64,000 nucleotides of DNA from Njordibacter sp937773555 (GTDB lineage Bacteria > Pseudomonadota > Gammaproteobacteria > Pseudomonadales > Balneatricaceae): NCBI RefSeq assembly GCF_047730085.1, contig NZ_CP159830.1, forward strand, positions 930,001 to 994,000. Reading direction: 5' to 3'. The notes beneath the pieces are model-generated. The model had not been told where the DNA came from. It did no database searches and saw only the letters and a list, made by a program, of their open reading frames with translations. This document shows, one piece after another, positions 1 through 9,903 of this stretch. The translations under genes and the position numbers were made by a program. Each line of letters starts with the position of its first letter. Positions within the stretch are counted from its first letter, which is position 1.

Positions 1-229
1 TCAGGGCTATTACTACCAAACACGTCCCTCCCATTAGGCTAAGGTCATAAGCGATATGCTTTTTGAGGGCATGCCGGTTGTAGCCCAACTTAAGTATAAT
101 GGCAGTCATCATCAAGGTGACCACGCTGCTCCAACTCCAAGGTAATAAAAACAACCAGCTTAGGTTTATACCGAGTCCACTAATTAACAACAGACCGACT
201 TTGGGTGAGCTGAGAAAAGATTTCATCAT
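1..229 (-). CDS. N-terminal part of a small membrane protein, cut by the window edge
   Basis: Reading leftwards from an ATG at 229 there is an open frame of 76 codons with no stop before the edge. The translation begins MMKSFLSSPK and contains two hydrophobic stretches (about residues 12-33 and 37-48), then a basic segment and another hydrophobic run at the edge, as in a small inner-membrane protein. An AGGA motif lies about 10 bases upstream of the ATG. The second ATG (226) is an equally possible start. I do not recognise the family. The gene diverges from the hydrolase gene at 414, so the roughly 180 bases between them probably hold both promoters. Confidence 0.5.
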   Translation of the reverse strand, partial: MMKSFLSSPKVGLLLISGLGINLSWLFLLPWSWSSVVTLMMTAIILKLGYNRHALKKHIAYDLSLMGGTCLVVIAL

Positions 230-413
230 GGTGTTCTGTTTCCTGTGTGCTGGGGTATCTTTTGAGCAGCTGCAAGTTTAACTGATGGGCTCAGTTTAAC
301 ATCATCTGTGAGTAACAATTTAGCTAAAAATTGCTATACCTAGCAAATAATCTAGTGGTATGTTGGGGTATATATGGGCTGTTTTAAAGGCTAAGTTATG
401 GGAGTGGCAACAG

Positions 414-2420
414 ATGATGAACAACCTCGATTTTACCCACACTATTGAAGAGTGGACACATTTCTTAATTCCACTTGCAGATGGCACTCAGTTAGCTGCT
501 AGAGCTTGGCTTCCCGTTAATGCTGTTAAGTCTCCCGCTCCTGCAATCTTAGAATATATTCCTTATAGAAAGCGTGATGGCACGGCTATTCGTGATGAGC
601 AAATGCATCCTTATTGGGCGGGTTTTGGCTACGCCTGTATTCGCGTTGATATGCGCGGTTGTGGTGAGTCTACAGGGCTAATGTTGGATGAATATCTACC
701 ACAAGAGCTTGATGACGCTGTGGAAGTGATCCAGTGGTTAGCAGAGCAGCCCTGGTGCAGTGGAAAGGTGGGCATGATGGGCAAGTCTTGGGGTGGTTTT
801 AACAGCCTCCAAGTAGCTGCAATGGCACCTACTGCTCTAAAAGCCATAGTGACTGTATGCTCTACTGATGATCGCTACGCAGATGACATTCATTACCGTG
901 GTGGCGCACTATTGTTAGAAAATTTTAGCTGGGCCTCAACGATGGCCTGCTACATGGCCAAGGCGCCAGACCCACTATTATTGCCGAAAACTTGGCGCCA
1001 GCAGTGGTTGCATCGCCTGGAAAATATGCCATTTTTAGCCAAGGAATGGCTAGAACACAGTTACAAGGATGATTACTGGAAGCATGGCTCAATTAATGAA
1101 GATTATAGTTCTATAAAAGCTGCAGTCTATTGCATAGGCGGCTGGGGCGATTCTTATTCTGAAGCTATTCCGCGCATGATGGGTGGGTTAGCCTGCCCCA
1201 AAAAGGCTTTAATAGGCCCTTGGGCCCATAAATACCCTAATTATGCGTCACCTAAGCCAGAGGTAGACTTCTTAGGCGAAGCTAAACGCTGGTGGGACTG
1301 CTGGCTAAAGGGTATTGATAACGGCATTATGGCAGAACCCACTATTGCAGCTTATATCCAAGATGGTGTGCCACCGCAGGCAGCATATGACGAGCGTCCA
1401 GGTGTTTGGGTAGAAGGCAATCAGTGGCCGATACAAAAAAACAGTATTAACTTACAACTAAGTTCATCTGGTCATTTAATAGAAACTAGTGGTGGTGGGC
1501 AGGCAAGTGTTAACAGCCCGCTAACAACTGGTGGGGCTAGTGGTGAATATTGTATTATCTGGTGTGGCCCAGACTTCCCTACAGATCAGCGCCAAGATGA
1601 CGCCAATAGCCTGTGTTTTGATACGCAGGCAATGGCTGAAGCCGTTTCTATTTTAGGTGGTGCCGTATTTAAGGCCCGTGTTACCAGTGACCAAAACTGT
1701 GCGCAAATGATTTTACGCCTTTGCGATGTAGCCCCCGATGGCAGTAGCACTCGCATTACCTATGGCGTGCTTAACTTGGCCATGCGTGGCGGCTTAGATG
1801 TTCCCAAACCGGTGATTGCCGGTGAATCTATGGATATCACTATAAAGTTGGATGATACGGGGTATGAAATACCGCAAGGCCATCAATTACGCTTGTCCAT
1901 ATCTACCGCTTATTTTCCCCTGCTATGGCCTGCAGCGCAAAAAGCTAATTTGAGTTTAGACTTAAGTACAGCAACACTGACTATTCCATCGCACGACCGC
2001 ACAGGCCAGCTAACACGAGATTTAGGTGAGGGTTATGTGTGTTCAGTCAATGAGACCCAAAGAATTAGGCCAGAAACACATACACGGCTTAGCCAAGTTA
2101 ACGCTGCGGATGGTCGGCAGACGACCTTTATTGATGATGATTTTGGTGAATTCACGTTTACCGATCACAAGCTTACGGTGGGGGAGGTGTGCCATGAAGA
2201 ACACTCAGTATTGCCCCAAAACCCACATTCTGCTGCTAGCTTTTGTAAATGGCACTCGAAACAAGCCAGGCCGGGCTGGGAAATAGATGTTTACACTAGC
2301 CTTAAGGTTACCTGCGACGCAGATCATTTTTACCTCGATGCTAGTTTAGAAGCCATAGAGAATGGCCAGCAAGTGCACCTAAAAAACTGGAAAGAGAAAG
2401 TTTTAAGGGGCTTTGCATGA
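414..2420 (+). CDS. CocE/NonD family hydrolase (S15 X-Pro dipeptidyl-peptidase-like)
   Basis: A serine hydrolase of the CocE/NonD family, which cleaves esters or acyl-amino compounds. The N-terminal part is an alpha/beta hydrolase with the nucleophile motif GKSWGG (Ser about residue 125) after a VDMRGCGES strand-turn. The C-terminal third (from about residue 380) has the beta-rich jelly-roll look of the X-Pro dipeptidyl-peptidase C-terminal domain. I chose ATG 414 because GGAG sits 9 bases upstream; an ATG at 360 in the same frame adds 18 residues but has no clear ribosome site. The stop overlaps the next start (ATGA), so it is translationally coupled to the esterase gene. It is the first gene of a four-gene catabolic operon. 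Substrate unknown; confident in family, not in reaction. Confidence 0.85.
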   Translation: MMNNLDFTHTIEEWTHFLIPLADGTQLAARAWLPVNAVKSPAPAILEYIPYRKRDGTAIRDEQMHPYWAGFGYACIRVDMRGCGESTGLMLDEYLPQELDDAVEVIQWLAEQPWCSGKVGMMGKSWGGFNSLQVAAMAPTALKAIVTVCSTDDRYADDIHYRGGALLLENFSWASTMACYMAKAPDPLLLPKTWRQQWLHRLENMPFLAKEWLEHSYKDDYWKHGSINEDYSSIKAAVYCIGGWGDSYSEAIPRMMGGLACPKKALIGPWAHKYPNYASPKPEVDFLGEAKRWWDCWLKGIDNGIMAEPTIAAYIQDGVPPQAAYDERPGVWVEGNQWPIQKNSINLQLSSSGHLIETSGGGQASVNSPLTTGGASGEYCIIWCGPDFPTDQRQDDANSLCFDTQAMAEAVSILGGAVFKARVTSDQNCAQMILRLCDVAPDGSSTRITYGVLNLAMRGGLDVPKPVIAGESMDITIKLDDTGYEIPQGHQLRLSISTAYFPLLWPAAQKANLSLDLSTATLTIPSHDRTGQLTRDLGEGYVCSVNETQRIRPETHTRLSQVNAADGRQTTFIDDDFGEFTFTDHKLTVGEVCHEEHSVLPQNPHSAASFCKWHSKQARPGWEIDVYTSLKVTCDADHFYLDASLEAIENGQQVHLKNWKEKVLRGFA

Positions 2421-3358
2421 CCCCGTTAGATGAGCAGATACAGGCATTTGTTGATCAGAGTTTAGGCCATGACCCAGTGGATGCCACCAGAGCTAGTGCG
2501 CACGAGCAAAGGCAATGGTACAACGCCAAATGTAAAGAGATTGCAGCGCCGCTTGCTGATGGTATACAGGTGCAAGATGACACGATGTTGGGTTCTTGTG
2601 GGCATCTAGTGCCGGTAAGGCATTACCTTCATAAAGACCGAACTAACATTGATCAAGCCAAGCAAATTGTATTTTTACACGGTGGTGGTTTTGTGGTGGG
2701 GAACTTAGATAGTCATCATGATATTTGTGGCCAGCTAGCGAAGGATACGGGTTTTGATTTGGTGTCAGTAGATTACCGCTTAGCCCCCGAATATCAGTAC
2801 CCAGATGATATTAACGATTGCCTAACTGTAGTGGATAATTTGTTAAAAAAAGGCCAAAAGTTAGTGTTAGTAGGAGACAGCGCGGGTGGCACTTTAAGTG
2901 CTTGTGTGGCTAATGCTCGCAAGCGCTATGTGGGCACCCAGTTATTGGGTCAGGTGTTAATCTACCCTTCCTTAACCTTTGGTGTGGATACGCCATCAAT
3001 GACTGAGCATGCATTTGCACCATTACTAAGTAAAGAAGATATGGATTATTACCTGCCAGTTCGCGTAGGGGGTGATTTGAGTATTATGGCTAGCCTGGGG
3101 GGTAATTTCATGCCCATGCAAACGCTAAACTATAGTGGGTTGCCAGTTACGCATTTGTTTCCAGCGCAAATAGACCCGCTGCGAGACGACTGTGAACTCT
3201 ATGCCCACGCTTTACAAGCAGCTAACGTAGAGGTAACTAACCACTTGGCCTTGGGGCAAGGTTTGGTGCATGGGCATTTGCGGGCCCGTAATATGAGTGA
3301 CAAAGCGTCTGCTAATTTTCAGGCAATCTGTAGCGCAGTGAGGGATCTAGGCAAATGA
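2417..3358 (+). CDS. HSL-family alpha/beta hydrolase (esterase)
   Basis: A 313-residue carboxylesterase of the hormone-sensitive lipase family. It has the family's oxyanion-hole motif HGGG (residues 88-91) and the nucleophile motif GDSAGG (153-158, Ser155); the likely acid and base are the Asp in IDPLRDD and a His in LVHGH near the C-terminus. No signal peptide, so cytoplasmic. Its start overlaps the end of the CocE-like gene by 4 bases and its stop overlaps the next start by 4 bases, so three enzymes are tightly coupled. Two different ester hydrolases side by side suggest stepwise removal of acyl or ester groups from one imported compound. The substrate cannot be read from sequence. Confidence 0.85.
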   Translation: MTPLDEQIQAFVDQSLGHDPVDATRASAHEQRQWYNAKCKEIAAPLADGIQVQDDTMLGSCGHLVPVRHYLHKDRTNIDQAKQIVFLHGGGFVVGNLDSHHDICGQLAKDTGFDLVSVDYRLAPEYQYPDDINDCLTVVDNLLKKGQKLVLVGDSAGGTLSACVANARKRYVGTQLLGQVLIYPSLTFGVDTPSMTEHAFAPLLSKEDMDYYLPVRVGGDLSIMASLGGNFMPMQTLNYSGLPVTHLFPAQIDPLRDDCELYAHALQAANVEVTNHLALGQGLVHGHLRARNMSDKASANFQAICSAVRDLGK

Positions 3359-4977
3359 AGCATGGGCTAAGTTATGACTATATTATTATCGGTGCAGGGT
3401 CTGCAGGCTGTGTGCTGGCTAATCGTTTAAGTGCAGATGCAAGTAGGTCAGTACTTTTGTTAGAAGCAGGCCCCAGTGATAAACGGTTTTATGTACAAAT
3501 GCCCATCGGCTATGGCAAAACATTTTATCAATCTAAAGTGAACTGGATGTACACTAGCCAAGCTAATTTAGGGCTTAATGGCCGCACTAGTTATTGGCCA
3601 AGAGGCAAGACCCTTGGTGGTTCCAGTTCTATTAATGCTATGGTTTATGTGCGCGGTCATCAACACGATTTTGATGATTGGGAAAGGGCGGGGAACTCTG
3701 GCTGGAGTTATGACGATGTACTGCCCTATTTTAAACGGATGGAATCATGGCAGCATGGCGGCAACGAGTTTAGGGGTGGCGATGGCCCGCTAAATGTTTC
3801 TGACGTATCAGCTAAACTTCATCCCTTGTGCAAACAGTTTGTTGCAGCAGGCCAAGCGCTTGGCTTTGATTACAATGCCGACATGAATGGGGAAAATCAG
3901 GAAGGTGTAGGTTACTATCAGCTCACTACACACCAAGGCCAGCGAATGTCTGCAGCCAGAGCCTATTTAAAACCGGCTCGACATCGGCCTAATTTAACAG
4001 TGATTTGCAATGCGTCAGTTGCGCGTATTGTGTTTTCAGGTAAGCGTGCCGTAGGGGTAGAGTATCGCCACCAACATAAAATCCATTACGCCAACGCCAC
4101 AAAAGAAATCATTCTTAGCGCTGGCGCTGTTAATTCACCACAATTATTGCAATTGTCGGGTGTAGGCCCAAGCCAGATATTACAAAAGGCTGGGGTTGAA
4201 CAAGTGCATGAGAGCCCCGCAGTTGGGCAACATTTGCAGGATCACATTGGCCATAGCTATTTTTACCGGTCTAGCCAAGCTACATTAAATCAGCAGCTAC
4301 ACCCTTGGTGGGGAAAATTATGGCAAGGGGTTCGTTATGTGCTTACGCGAGGGGGGCCTTTAAGCTTAAGTATTAATCAAGCTGGGGGGTTTGTGCACAC
4401 GCGCAAGGGCTTAGATCGGCCTAATATTCAATTGTATTTTTCTCCATTGAGCTATACTAAAGCCCCTTTAGGTGAACGGCCCATGATGAACCCAGACCCT
4501 TTTCCTGCCTACGTATTAGGGGTTTCTAATTGCCGGGTTAGGTCTGAAGGGGAAATTAACATTACCTCTAATGACCCCAGAAAACCGCCTGCTATTGAAC
4601 CTAATTACCTAACCCATAAGGACGAAGTGCAAGACCTGTTGGAAGGTGTTAAGTTAATTCGCAAGCTCGCTGGAACCTCGCCATTGCAAGCCATTACCTT
4701 GGATGAAATGCGACCGGGGGTAGAGTGCAATACAGATGCTCAATTAATTGAGGATATTCGTAATAATGCAGACACTGTATTCCACCCCTGCGGTACCTGT
4801 CGTATGGGCCCAGACCCGCTGGATAATGTGGTAGATAGTGAACTTAAGGTTCATGGTTTACAGGGTTTAAGAGTAGTAGACGCATCTATTTTCCCCAATG
4901 TGGTTTGTGGCAATATTAATGCCACCACCATCATGGTAGGTGAAAAAGCCGCCGATTTAATTTTATCTGATCTTTAA
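3355..4977 (+). CDS. GMC-family FAD-dependent alcohol/choline-type dehydrogenase
   Basis: A 540-residue glucose-methanol-choline oxidoreductase. The N-terminus has the FAD-binding IIGAGSAGCVLANRLS motif, followed by the GMC signature around GKTLGGSSSINAMVY. The C-terminal active-site pair is visible as FHPCGTCRMG (His) and GNINATT (Asn). Length and motifs match choline dehydrogenase-like enzymes that oxidise a primary alcohol to an aldehyde. No signal peptide, so probably cytoplasmic or membrane-associated. It overlaps the upstream esterase by 4 bases and is followed 15 bases later by an enolase-superfamily enzyme, so it likely oxidises an alcohol freed by the hydrolases. Calling it BetA would be unsafe: no betaine aldehyde dehydrogenase or betI regulator is nearby. 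Confidence 0.88.
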   Translation: MKHGLSYDYIIIGAGSAGCVLANRLSADASRSVLLLEAGPSDKRFYVQMPIGYGKTFYQSKVNWMYTSQANLGLNGRTSYWPRGKTLGGSSSINAMVYVRGHQHDFDDWERAGNSGWSYDDVLPYFKRMESWQHGGNEFRGGDGPLNVSDVSAKLHPLCKQFVAAGQALGFDYNADMNGENQEGVGYYQLTTHQGQRMSAARAYLKPARHRPNLTVICNASVARIVFSGKRAVGVEYRHQHKIHYANATKEIILSAGAVNSPQLLQLSGVGPSQILQKAGVEQVHESPAVGQHLQDHIGHSYFYRSSQATLNQQLHPWWGKLWQGVRYVLTRGGPLSLSINQAGGFVHTRKGLDRPNIQLYFSPLSYTKAPLGERPMMNPDPFPAYVLGVSNCRVRSEGEINITSNDPRKPPAIEPNYLTHKDEVQDLLEGVKLIRKLAGTSPLQAITLDEMRPGVECNTDAQLIEDIRNNADTVFHPCGTCRMGPDPLDNVVDSELKVHGLQGLRVVDASIFPNVVCGNINATTIMVGEKAADLILSDL

Positions 4978-4992
4978 TAGGTATAACTGAAA

Positions 4993-6102
4993 ATGAAAAT
5001 TATCAGCATAGAAACCTTTACCAATGAGTACATGGGCTTGCTGCGTTTGCGCACTGACACAGGTGAAGAAGGCTGGGGCCAAACCTGCACCTATAATTCA
5101 GACATCACAGCCCAAGTAGTGCACCGGCAAGTGGCGCCCCATGTCATGGGTTTAGACGCGAACAATATTATGGGGTTAGGTCAGTTGGTGTTGGAGCGGG
5201 AGCACAAGTTCCCTGGCAGCTATCTGTATCGTGCACTGTGTGGTTTAGATACCGCATTATGGGACATACATGCTAAACGTGAGGGCAAAAGTGTATGCCA
5301 ATTGTTAGGTGGCACGGCAAGTTCTGTCCCCGTTTACGCCTCTAGCATGCAGCGTGAAATTACACCAGAAGCAGAGGCAGAACGGTTTTTGGCGCTCAAA
5401 GAAGAGTTTGGCCATACGTCTTTTAAGTTTCGGGTCGGTCAGGAATGCGGTCATGATATTGATCAATGGCCTGGGCGCACAGAAGCTATTGTGAAGCGTG
5501 TGCGAGAGCAGCTAGGCGATGACGTGACCTTGTTGGTTGATGCTAATAGTGCATACACGCCAGCGAAGGCCATTGAGGTGGGGCGTATGTTACAAGACTA
5601 TGGTGTTAGCCACTTTGAAGAGCCTTGCCCCTATTGGAAGCCAGATTGGACACGCGAAGTAACAGAGGCCTTAGATATTGATGTTACTGGTGGTGAGCAA
5701 GATAACGATCTACGCATATGGCAGCATATGGTAGACACTAAGGTGGTGGATATTGTGCAACCTGATGTGTGCTATATGGGCGGTATTACGCGCACTTTAG
5801 AAGTGGCCTCTATCGCCCAAAAAGCTAACATACCGGTCACCCTCCATTGCGCTAACTTATCTTTAGTGACCTTATTTTCGGCGCACATTATGGCGGCTAT
5901 TCCAAACGCAGGTAAATACCTTGAGTTTTCTATTGAGGGTCTAGATTATTACCCTTGGCAAGCCAATATTTTCAAACCTAATTTTGATATTCAACATGGC
6001 GAACTCATCATGCCCCATAAGCCGGGCTGGGGCATCGAATTAGACGCAGAATGGTTATCACGGGCTGACCACAAAGTAAGCTATTGTGGTGATCGATTTT
6101 AG
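4993..6102 (+). CDS. Mandelate racemase/muconate lactonizing enzyme family protein
   Basis: A 369-residue enolase-superfamily enzyme of the mandelate racemase subgroup. Visible catalytic elements are the KxR base motif in SFKFRVG, three metal ligands in VDANS, HFEEP and GGEQD, and the Asp-His pair in PDVCYMGG and TLHCAN. Members abstract a proton alpha to a carboxylate, usually acting as acid-sugar dehydratases or racemases. It is the last gene of the hydrolase/GMC operon, 15 bases after the oxidoreductase. It converges on the ABC ATPase gene with an 8-base gap and no visible terminator. The presence of an acid-sugar-type enzyme after an alcohol oxidase suggests the substrate becomes a hydroxy acid; this is inference. 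Confidence 0.85.
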   Translation: MKIISIETFTNEYMGLLRLRTDTGEEGWGQTCTYNSDITAQVVHRQVAPHVMGLDANNIMGLGQLVLEREHKFPGSYLYRALCGLDTALWDIHAKREGKSVCQLLGGTASSVPVYASSMQREITPEAEAERFLALKEEFGHTSFKFRVGQECGHDIDQWPGRTEAIVKRVREQLGDDVTLLVDANSAYTPAKAIEVGRMLQDYGVSHFEEPCPYWKPDWTREVTEALDIDVTGGEQDNDLRIWQHMVDTKVVDIVQPDVCYMGGITRTLEVASIAQKANIPVTLHCANLSLVTLFSAHIMAAIPNAGKYLEFSIEGLDYYPWQANIFKPNFDIQHGELIMPHKPGWGIELDAEWLSRADHKVSYCGDRF

Positions 6103-6110
6103 GCCAAATG

Positions 6111-7727
6111 TCAGGCGTCTGCAGCAGCCCGTTGCTGTTGCAGTTGAGTTAACCAATCTGGGTCCATCTCAGGTACAGATGACAAGAGTAGCTCAGTGTA
6201 CTCAGGGAAAGGTGCGGTAAAGATCTCTTCTTTACCGCCTTGCTCTACTACTTTTCCTTGGTACATTACCACTACTTGGTCAGCAATGGCACGCACTGTA
6301 GCGATGTCGTGGGTAATGAAAATGTAGGTAATACCCAGTTCTTTTTGTAACCGTAAAAGCAGCTTTAGAATACCCTCTTGTACAATTTGGTCTAACGCCG
6401 ATGTTACTTCATCGCAGATAATGAGTTCTGGCTCTGCGGCTAAGGCACGTGCAATACAAATGCGCTGCTTTTGGCCACCAGACAGCTCACTTGGATAACG
6501 CTCTAAAAAGCTCTCGTCCAATTCAATAAGGTGTAATAACTGCATGATCCTTTGATCTTGAGCTTGGCCTGTTAAACCCAAGTAAAAGTGTAATGGCCTA
6601 CCAATAATATCCCTTACCGTATGCCGAGGATTCATGGCAGTGTCTGCCATTTGATAGATCATTTGGATTGATTGTAATTGCTTTTTGGAGCGGTTTTTTA
6701 GAGCCGCTGGCAAGTCATTGCCATTAAAAGTTATATTGCCTTCTAGTGGGGGTAGTAAGCCAGTAATTACCCGAGCCGTGGTAGATTTACCCGAACCTGA
6801 CTCGCCCACAACAGCCAGTGTTTGCCCGCGAGGTACTTTAATATTGATATTATTGAGTACCTTAACGCTCTTTCCATAGCTTGCGTGCACATGATTAATT
6901 TCAAGCACAGTATCAATGGCTGGTTGTGGTGGTTTTTCTATGGATCGAACCGCCCAAAGGGATTGGGTATAGGTCTCTCTAGGGTTAGCCATCATTTGCC
7001 GTGTCGGTGCATCCTCAACGGTTTCACCATAGCGCAGTACTTTGATGGCGTCGGCCATTTGCGCCACCACAGCTAAATCGTGGGTGATGTAAATAGCTGC
7101 TGTGTTGTACTTTTCCACAATAGTTCGCATAGCAGTGAGTACTTCAACTTGCGTGGTCACGTCTAGGGCTGTAGTGGGCTCGTCAAAGATGATTAGGTCG
7201 GGTCTTGATGACATGGCCATAGCGGTCATTACCCGCTGCAATTGGCCTCCAGAGACCTGGTGTGGGTAACGTTGGCCGATGTGCTCAGGGTCTGGCAGTT
7301 GCAGGTCTCTGTAGAGTTCAATTGCATCTTCTTTAGCGGTTTCAATGTCTGAAATGCCATGGGACACGGTGGACTCTATGGTTTGGTTAATAAGGCGATG
7401 GGCTGGATTAAATGAAGCAGCCGCTGATTGAGCCACATAGGCAATACGTGATCCATGTAAATTTCTAAGCTCAGCGTGGTTTAACTTTAATAGGTCAATG
7501 CCATCGAACTCTATGGAACCCCCCACAATTTTACAGCCTGGGCGTGCAAACCCCATAGCCGCTAGGCCCAGAGTAGATTTTCCAGCGCCAGACTCGCCAA
7601 TGAGGCCTAGTATCTCACCTCGCTTTAAGGTGATATCAACGCCATTGATAATGTGATGCCAACGATCATCACTGTAACCATCGATGCGCACATCACGCAT
7701 GGTGAGTAAAACGTCATTAGTGCTCAT
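6111..7727 (-). CDS. Fused double ATPase of a dipeptide/oligopeptide-type ABC transporter
   Basis: A single polypeptide of about 538 residues carrying two complete ABC ATPase domains, equivalent to DppD plus DppF. Walker A motifs are GESGAGKST and GESGSGKST; signatures are SGGQLQRV and SGGQKQRI; both Walker B regions (FDEPTTALD, CDEVTSALD) are present. It powers uptake through the two adjacent permeases. I place the start at ATG 7727; a GTG four codons upstream is also open. Either start overlaps the DppC-like gene. Fused ATPases of this kind are common in alpha- and gammaproteobacterial peptide/opine/nickel-family importers. The first domain reads CDEV instead of the usual DEPT in its second-domain Walker B extension, a mild deviation. 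Confidence 0.88.
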   Translation of the reverse strand: MSTNDVLLTMRDVRIDGYSDDRWHHIINGVDITLKRGEILGLIGESGAGKSTLGLAAMGFARPGCKIVGGSIEFDGIDLLKLNHAELRNLHGSRIAYVAQSAAASFNPAHRLINQTIESTVSHGISDIETAKEDAIELYRDLQLPDPEHIGQRYPHQVSGGQLQRVMTAMAMSSRPDLIIFDEPTTALDVTTQVEVLTAMRTIVEKYNTAAIYITHDLAVVAQMADAIKVLRYGETVEDAPTRQMMANPRETYTQSLWAVRSIEKPPQPAIDTVLEINHVHASYGKSVKVLNNINIKVPRGQTLAVVGESGSGKSTTARVITGLLPPLEGNITFNGNDLPAALKNRSKKQLQSIQMIYQMADTAMNPRHTVRDIIGRPLHFYLGLTGQAQDQRIMQLLHLIELDESFLERYPSELSGGQKQRICIARALAAEPELIICDEVTSALDQIVQEGILKLLLRLQKELGITYIFITHDIATVRAIADQVVVMYQGKVVEQGGKEEIFTAPFPEYTELLLSSVPEMDPDWLTQLQQQRAAADA

Positions 7728-8646
7728 CACGAAGTCCACTTGTTTGATGTAAAAACCAATCCACTACAAAGTTCACTGCTACTGTTAATAGGGCAATGGC
7801 AGCAGCGGGAATCATAGGGGTTAAGGCAGCGGTTAAGTCGTATTCAGCAAATTGAATAAGTCCAGCATTCTCTCGCACCATAGAACCCCAGTCTGCGGTT
7901 GGGGGTTGAATCCCCACGCCTAAAAACGACAGTGCTGCAATGGTTAAAAACACAAAACAAAAGCGCAGGCCAAATTCGGCCACCAAGGGGGGCATAATGT
8001 TGGGTAGTATTTCCCGACGCATAATCCACATTAAACCTTCACCGCGCAATTTTGCAGCTTCTACATAATCCATAACAACCACATTTAATGCGACTGCCCG
8101 GGTAAGGCGGAATACCCTAGTAGCATCTAATACGGCAATAATAAATATTAGATTGATTGCACTTGAACCAAAAATTGATAGCAACATGAGGGCAAAAATA
8201 AGGCTAGGAATAGCCATAAGTACATCCACAAAACGGCTTAATACTTGGTCTAACCAATTGCGGCTAATAGCGGCCATCAGGCCTAAGCTGCCACCAATTA
8301 AAAATGCTAATAGGGTAGTGGCCACGGCAATACCAATGGTATTGCGCGCACCATAAATGAGACGGCTATAAACATCGCGACCCAACGCATCGGTGCCCAA
8401 AAGAAATTCATCGCTCCAAGGGGCATATGCCATGGGGAAAACTTGTGCTTGGCCATGGGGCGCAAATAGGGGTGCAAACAACGCCACAATTAAATATAGG
8501 CAAATGACGACCATGCCAAACCAAGCTGTGGGTGGGGCAGTTTTTAGCGTACGCCAAACGTTTTGTAACACGCTTCTTCTTGCTTTTACCAAGGTGACTT
8601 CATTGGCAGCAGAATAATCCTCGTGGGGTGTAGTTGGTGTATTCAT
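7717..8646 (-). CDS. DppC-like ABC transporter permease
   Basis: Inner-membrane permease of the binding-protein-dependent dipeptide/oligopeptide/nickel family, 309 residues. It has an N-terminal hydrophobic helix (about residues 41-60), the GTDALGRDVYSRLIYGAR motif typical of DppC/OppC proteins, several further membrane segments and the EAA-loop region around EAAKLRGEG. It overlaps the DppB-like gene upstream by 4 bases and the ATPase gene downstream. With them it forms a minus-strand transport operon whose binding-protein gene diverges at 9904. A gap of 280 bases between the operons should hold both promoters. Confidence 0.88.
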   Translation of the reverse strand: MNTPTTPHEDYSAANEVTLVKARRSVLQNVWRTLKTAPPTAWFGMVVICLYLIVALFAPLFAPHGQAQVFPMAYAPWSDEFLLGTDALGRDVYSRLIYGARNTIGIAVATTLLAFLIGGSLGLMAAISRNWLDQVLSRFVDVLMAIPSLIFALMLLSIFGSSAINLIFIIAVLDATRVFRLTRAVALNVVVMDYVEAAKLRGEGLMWIMRREILPNIMPPLVAEFGLRFCFVFLTIAALSFLGVGIQPPTADWGSMVRENAGLIQFAEYDLTAALTPMIPAAAIALLTVAVNFVVDWFLHQTSGLRDEH

Positions 8647-9623
8647 CGTGGATGCAACAGCCTTGGGTTAGTAATAATAGAAATAACATCGGCAAATAGG
8701 TTGAGTAAGATGTAGGTGCCAGCAAAGATTAATGCGCAGGCTTGCACTACCGGAATGTCTCGGCTTGATACCGCATCCACCATAAGTTGGCCAAGGCCTG
8801 GATAAACAAATACTACCTCCACAACGACCACGCCTACTACTAGATAGGCCAAGTTAAAGGCGATCACGTTAACGATGGGTGCCCAAGCATTGGGTAAGGC
8901 ATGATGTAAAATGACTTTTGCTTTTGAGGTGCCTTTGAGTTGCGCCATTTCAATATAGGGGCTGGCTAATAAATTAATGATTGCGGCTCGGGTCATGCGC
9001 ATCATGTGCGCCACAATAACTAAAGTGAGTGTTAAGGCGGGCAGGGTGGATCGGTAGATTTTTTCTAATATAGGGGTGGAGTCAGAAATATTAGCTAACG
9101 AGGGAAGCAACTTAAAATAAGTTGCAAAGACTAAAATTAAAATGTAACCCACAAAAAATTCTGGGAAAGAAATGGTAGTGAGTGTCGTAGCGTTGACAAT
9201 CCGGTCATAAAACGAATTACGGTAAAGCGCGGCAGTAATACCTAGGATTAGTGCCAGTGGAACGGCAACAAGTGCAGTCATAGAAGCTAAAAATAAGGTG
9301 TTGGCTAGACGCGGCTCTATCAGCGCCCAAACTTCTCGAGATCGATCTACTCCTGAAGAATTGCGGCCAGAAAATGAATTGCCTAAGTCACCGCTTAATA
9401 CATTTCCTACCCAGCTTAAGTAACGTTCTACAGGGGGTTTGTCTAAGCCTAATTCTCTACGAAAGGCCTCTACAGTCTCTGGTAATGCAGCTTGTCCTAG
9501 TACGGCTTCTCCAAAGTCACCGGGCAAAAACTCTATTGCGCTAAAAATAATAATGGACACTACAAAAAGGGTGAGTAGACCCAACCCTAGGCGTTGAATG
9601 ATAGTGGAAACAATAGGATGCAC
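8643..9623 (-). CDS. DppB-like ABC transporter permease
   Basis: First gene of the transporter operon, a 326-residue DppB/OppB-type permease. It starts with the family's N-terminal membrane helix, then ELGLDKPPVERYLSWVGNVLSGDLGNSF, which is the characteristic periplasmic segment (split here across key residues ELGLDKP and GDLGNS). About six membrane helices follow, and the EAA loop is seen at EMAQLKGTSKAKV. It pairs with the DppC-like protein as the transmembrane channel. The start ATG at 9623 sits at the left edge of the divergent promoter region shared with the Tat-exported binding protein, suggesting co-regulation. Confidence 0.88.
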   Translation of the reverse strand: MHPIVSTIIQRLGLGLLTLFVVSIIIFSAIEFLPGDFGEAVLGQAALPETVEAFRRELGLDKPPVERYLSWVGNVLSGDLGNSFSGRNSSGVDRSREVWALIEPRLANTLFLASMTALVAVPLALILGITAALYRNSFYDRIVNATTLTTISFPEFFVGYILILVFATYFKLLPSLANISDSTPILEKIYRSTLPALTLTLVIVAHMMRMTRAAIINLLASPYIEMAQLKGTSKAKVILHHALPNAWAPIVNVIAFNLAYLVVGVVVVEVVFVYPGLGQLMVDAVSSRDIPVVQACALIFAGTYILLNLFADVISIITNPRLLHPR

Positions 9624-9903
9624 GGAAATAATTACTCTGGGACTTAATTTTTATTGATAATTAACTCTATACTAATATCCACCGATTGCCTATCAGAAAG
9701 AAATTATGACCCCAGGAAAATTTTCAATAGCATTAACTGCCGATTAATTATTCAGAGGCGATTTTTTATGTTACCTTTATTTGTCTAACAACTGCTATGG
9801 AACGGCCAATCCGCTCCAAGATGTTATAGCACCCATGGGTTAGCCTTCGCATGAAGTTTAACCTGTATGAGTTGGTTAGTTATTTAATTGGAGAATAAAT
9901 ACA

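Noticed and set aside
99..281. Plus-strand frame of 60 codons at the left edge
   Set aside because: It overlaps a better-supported minus-strand membrane protein frame with a ribosome site and continuous hydrophobic pattern; the plus-strand translation has no family character.
3355..4977. Choline dehydrogenase BetA
   Set aside because: Only the GMC family is supported; betB and betI are absent and the operon partners are ester hydrolases and a racemase-type enzyme.
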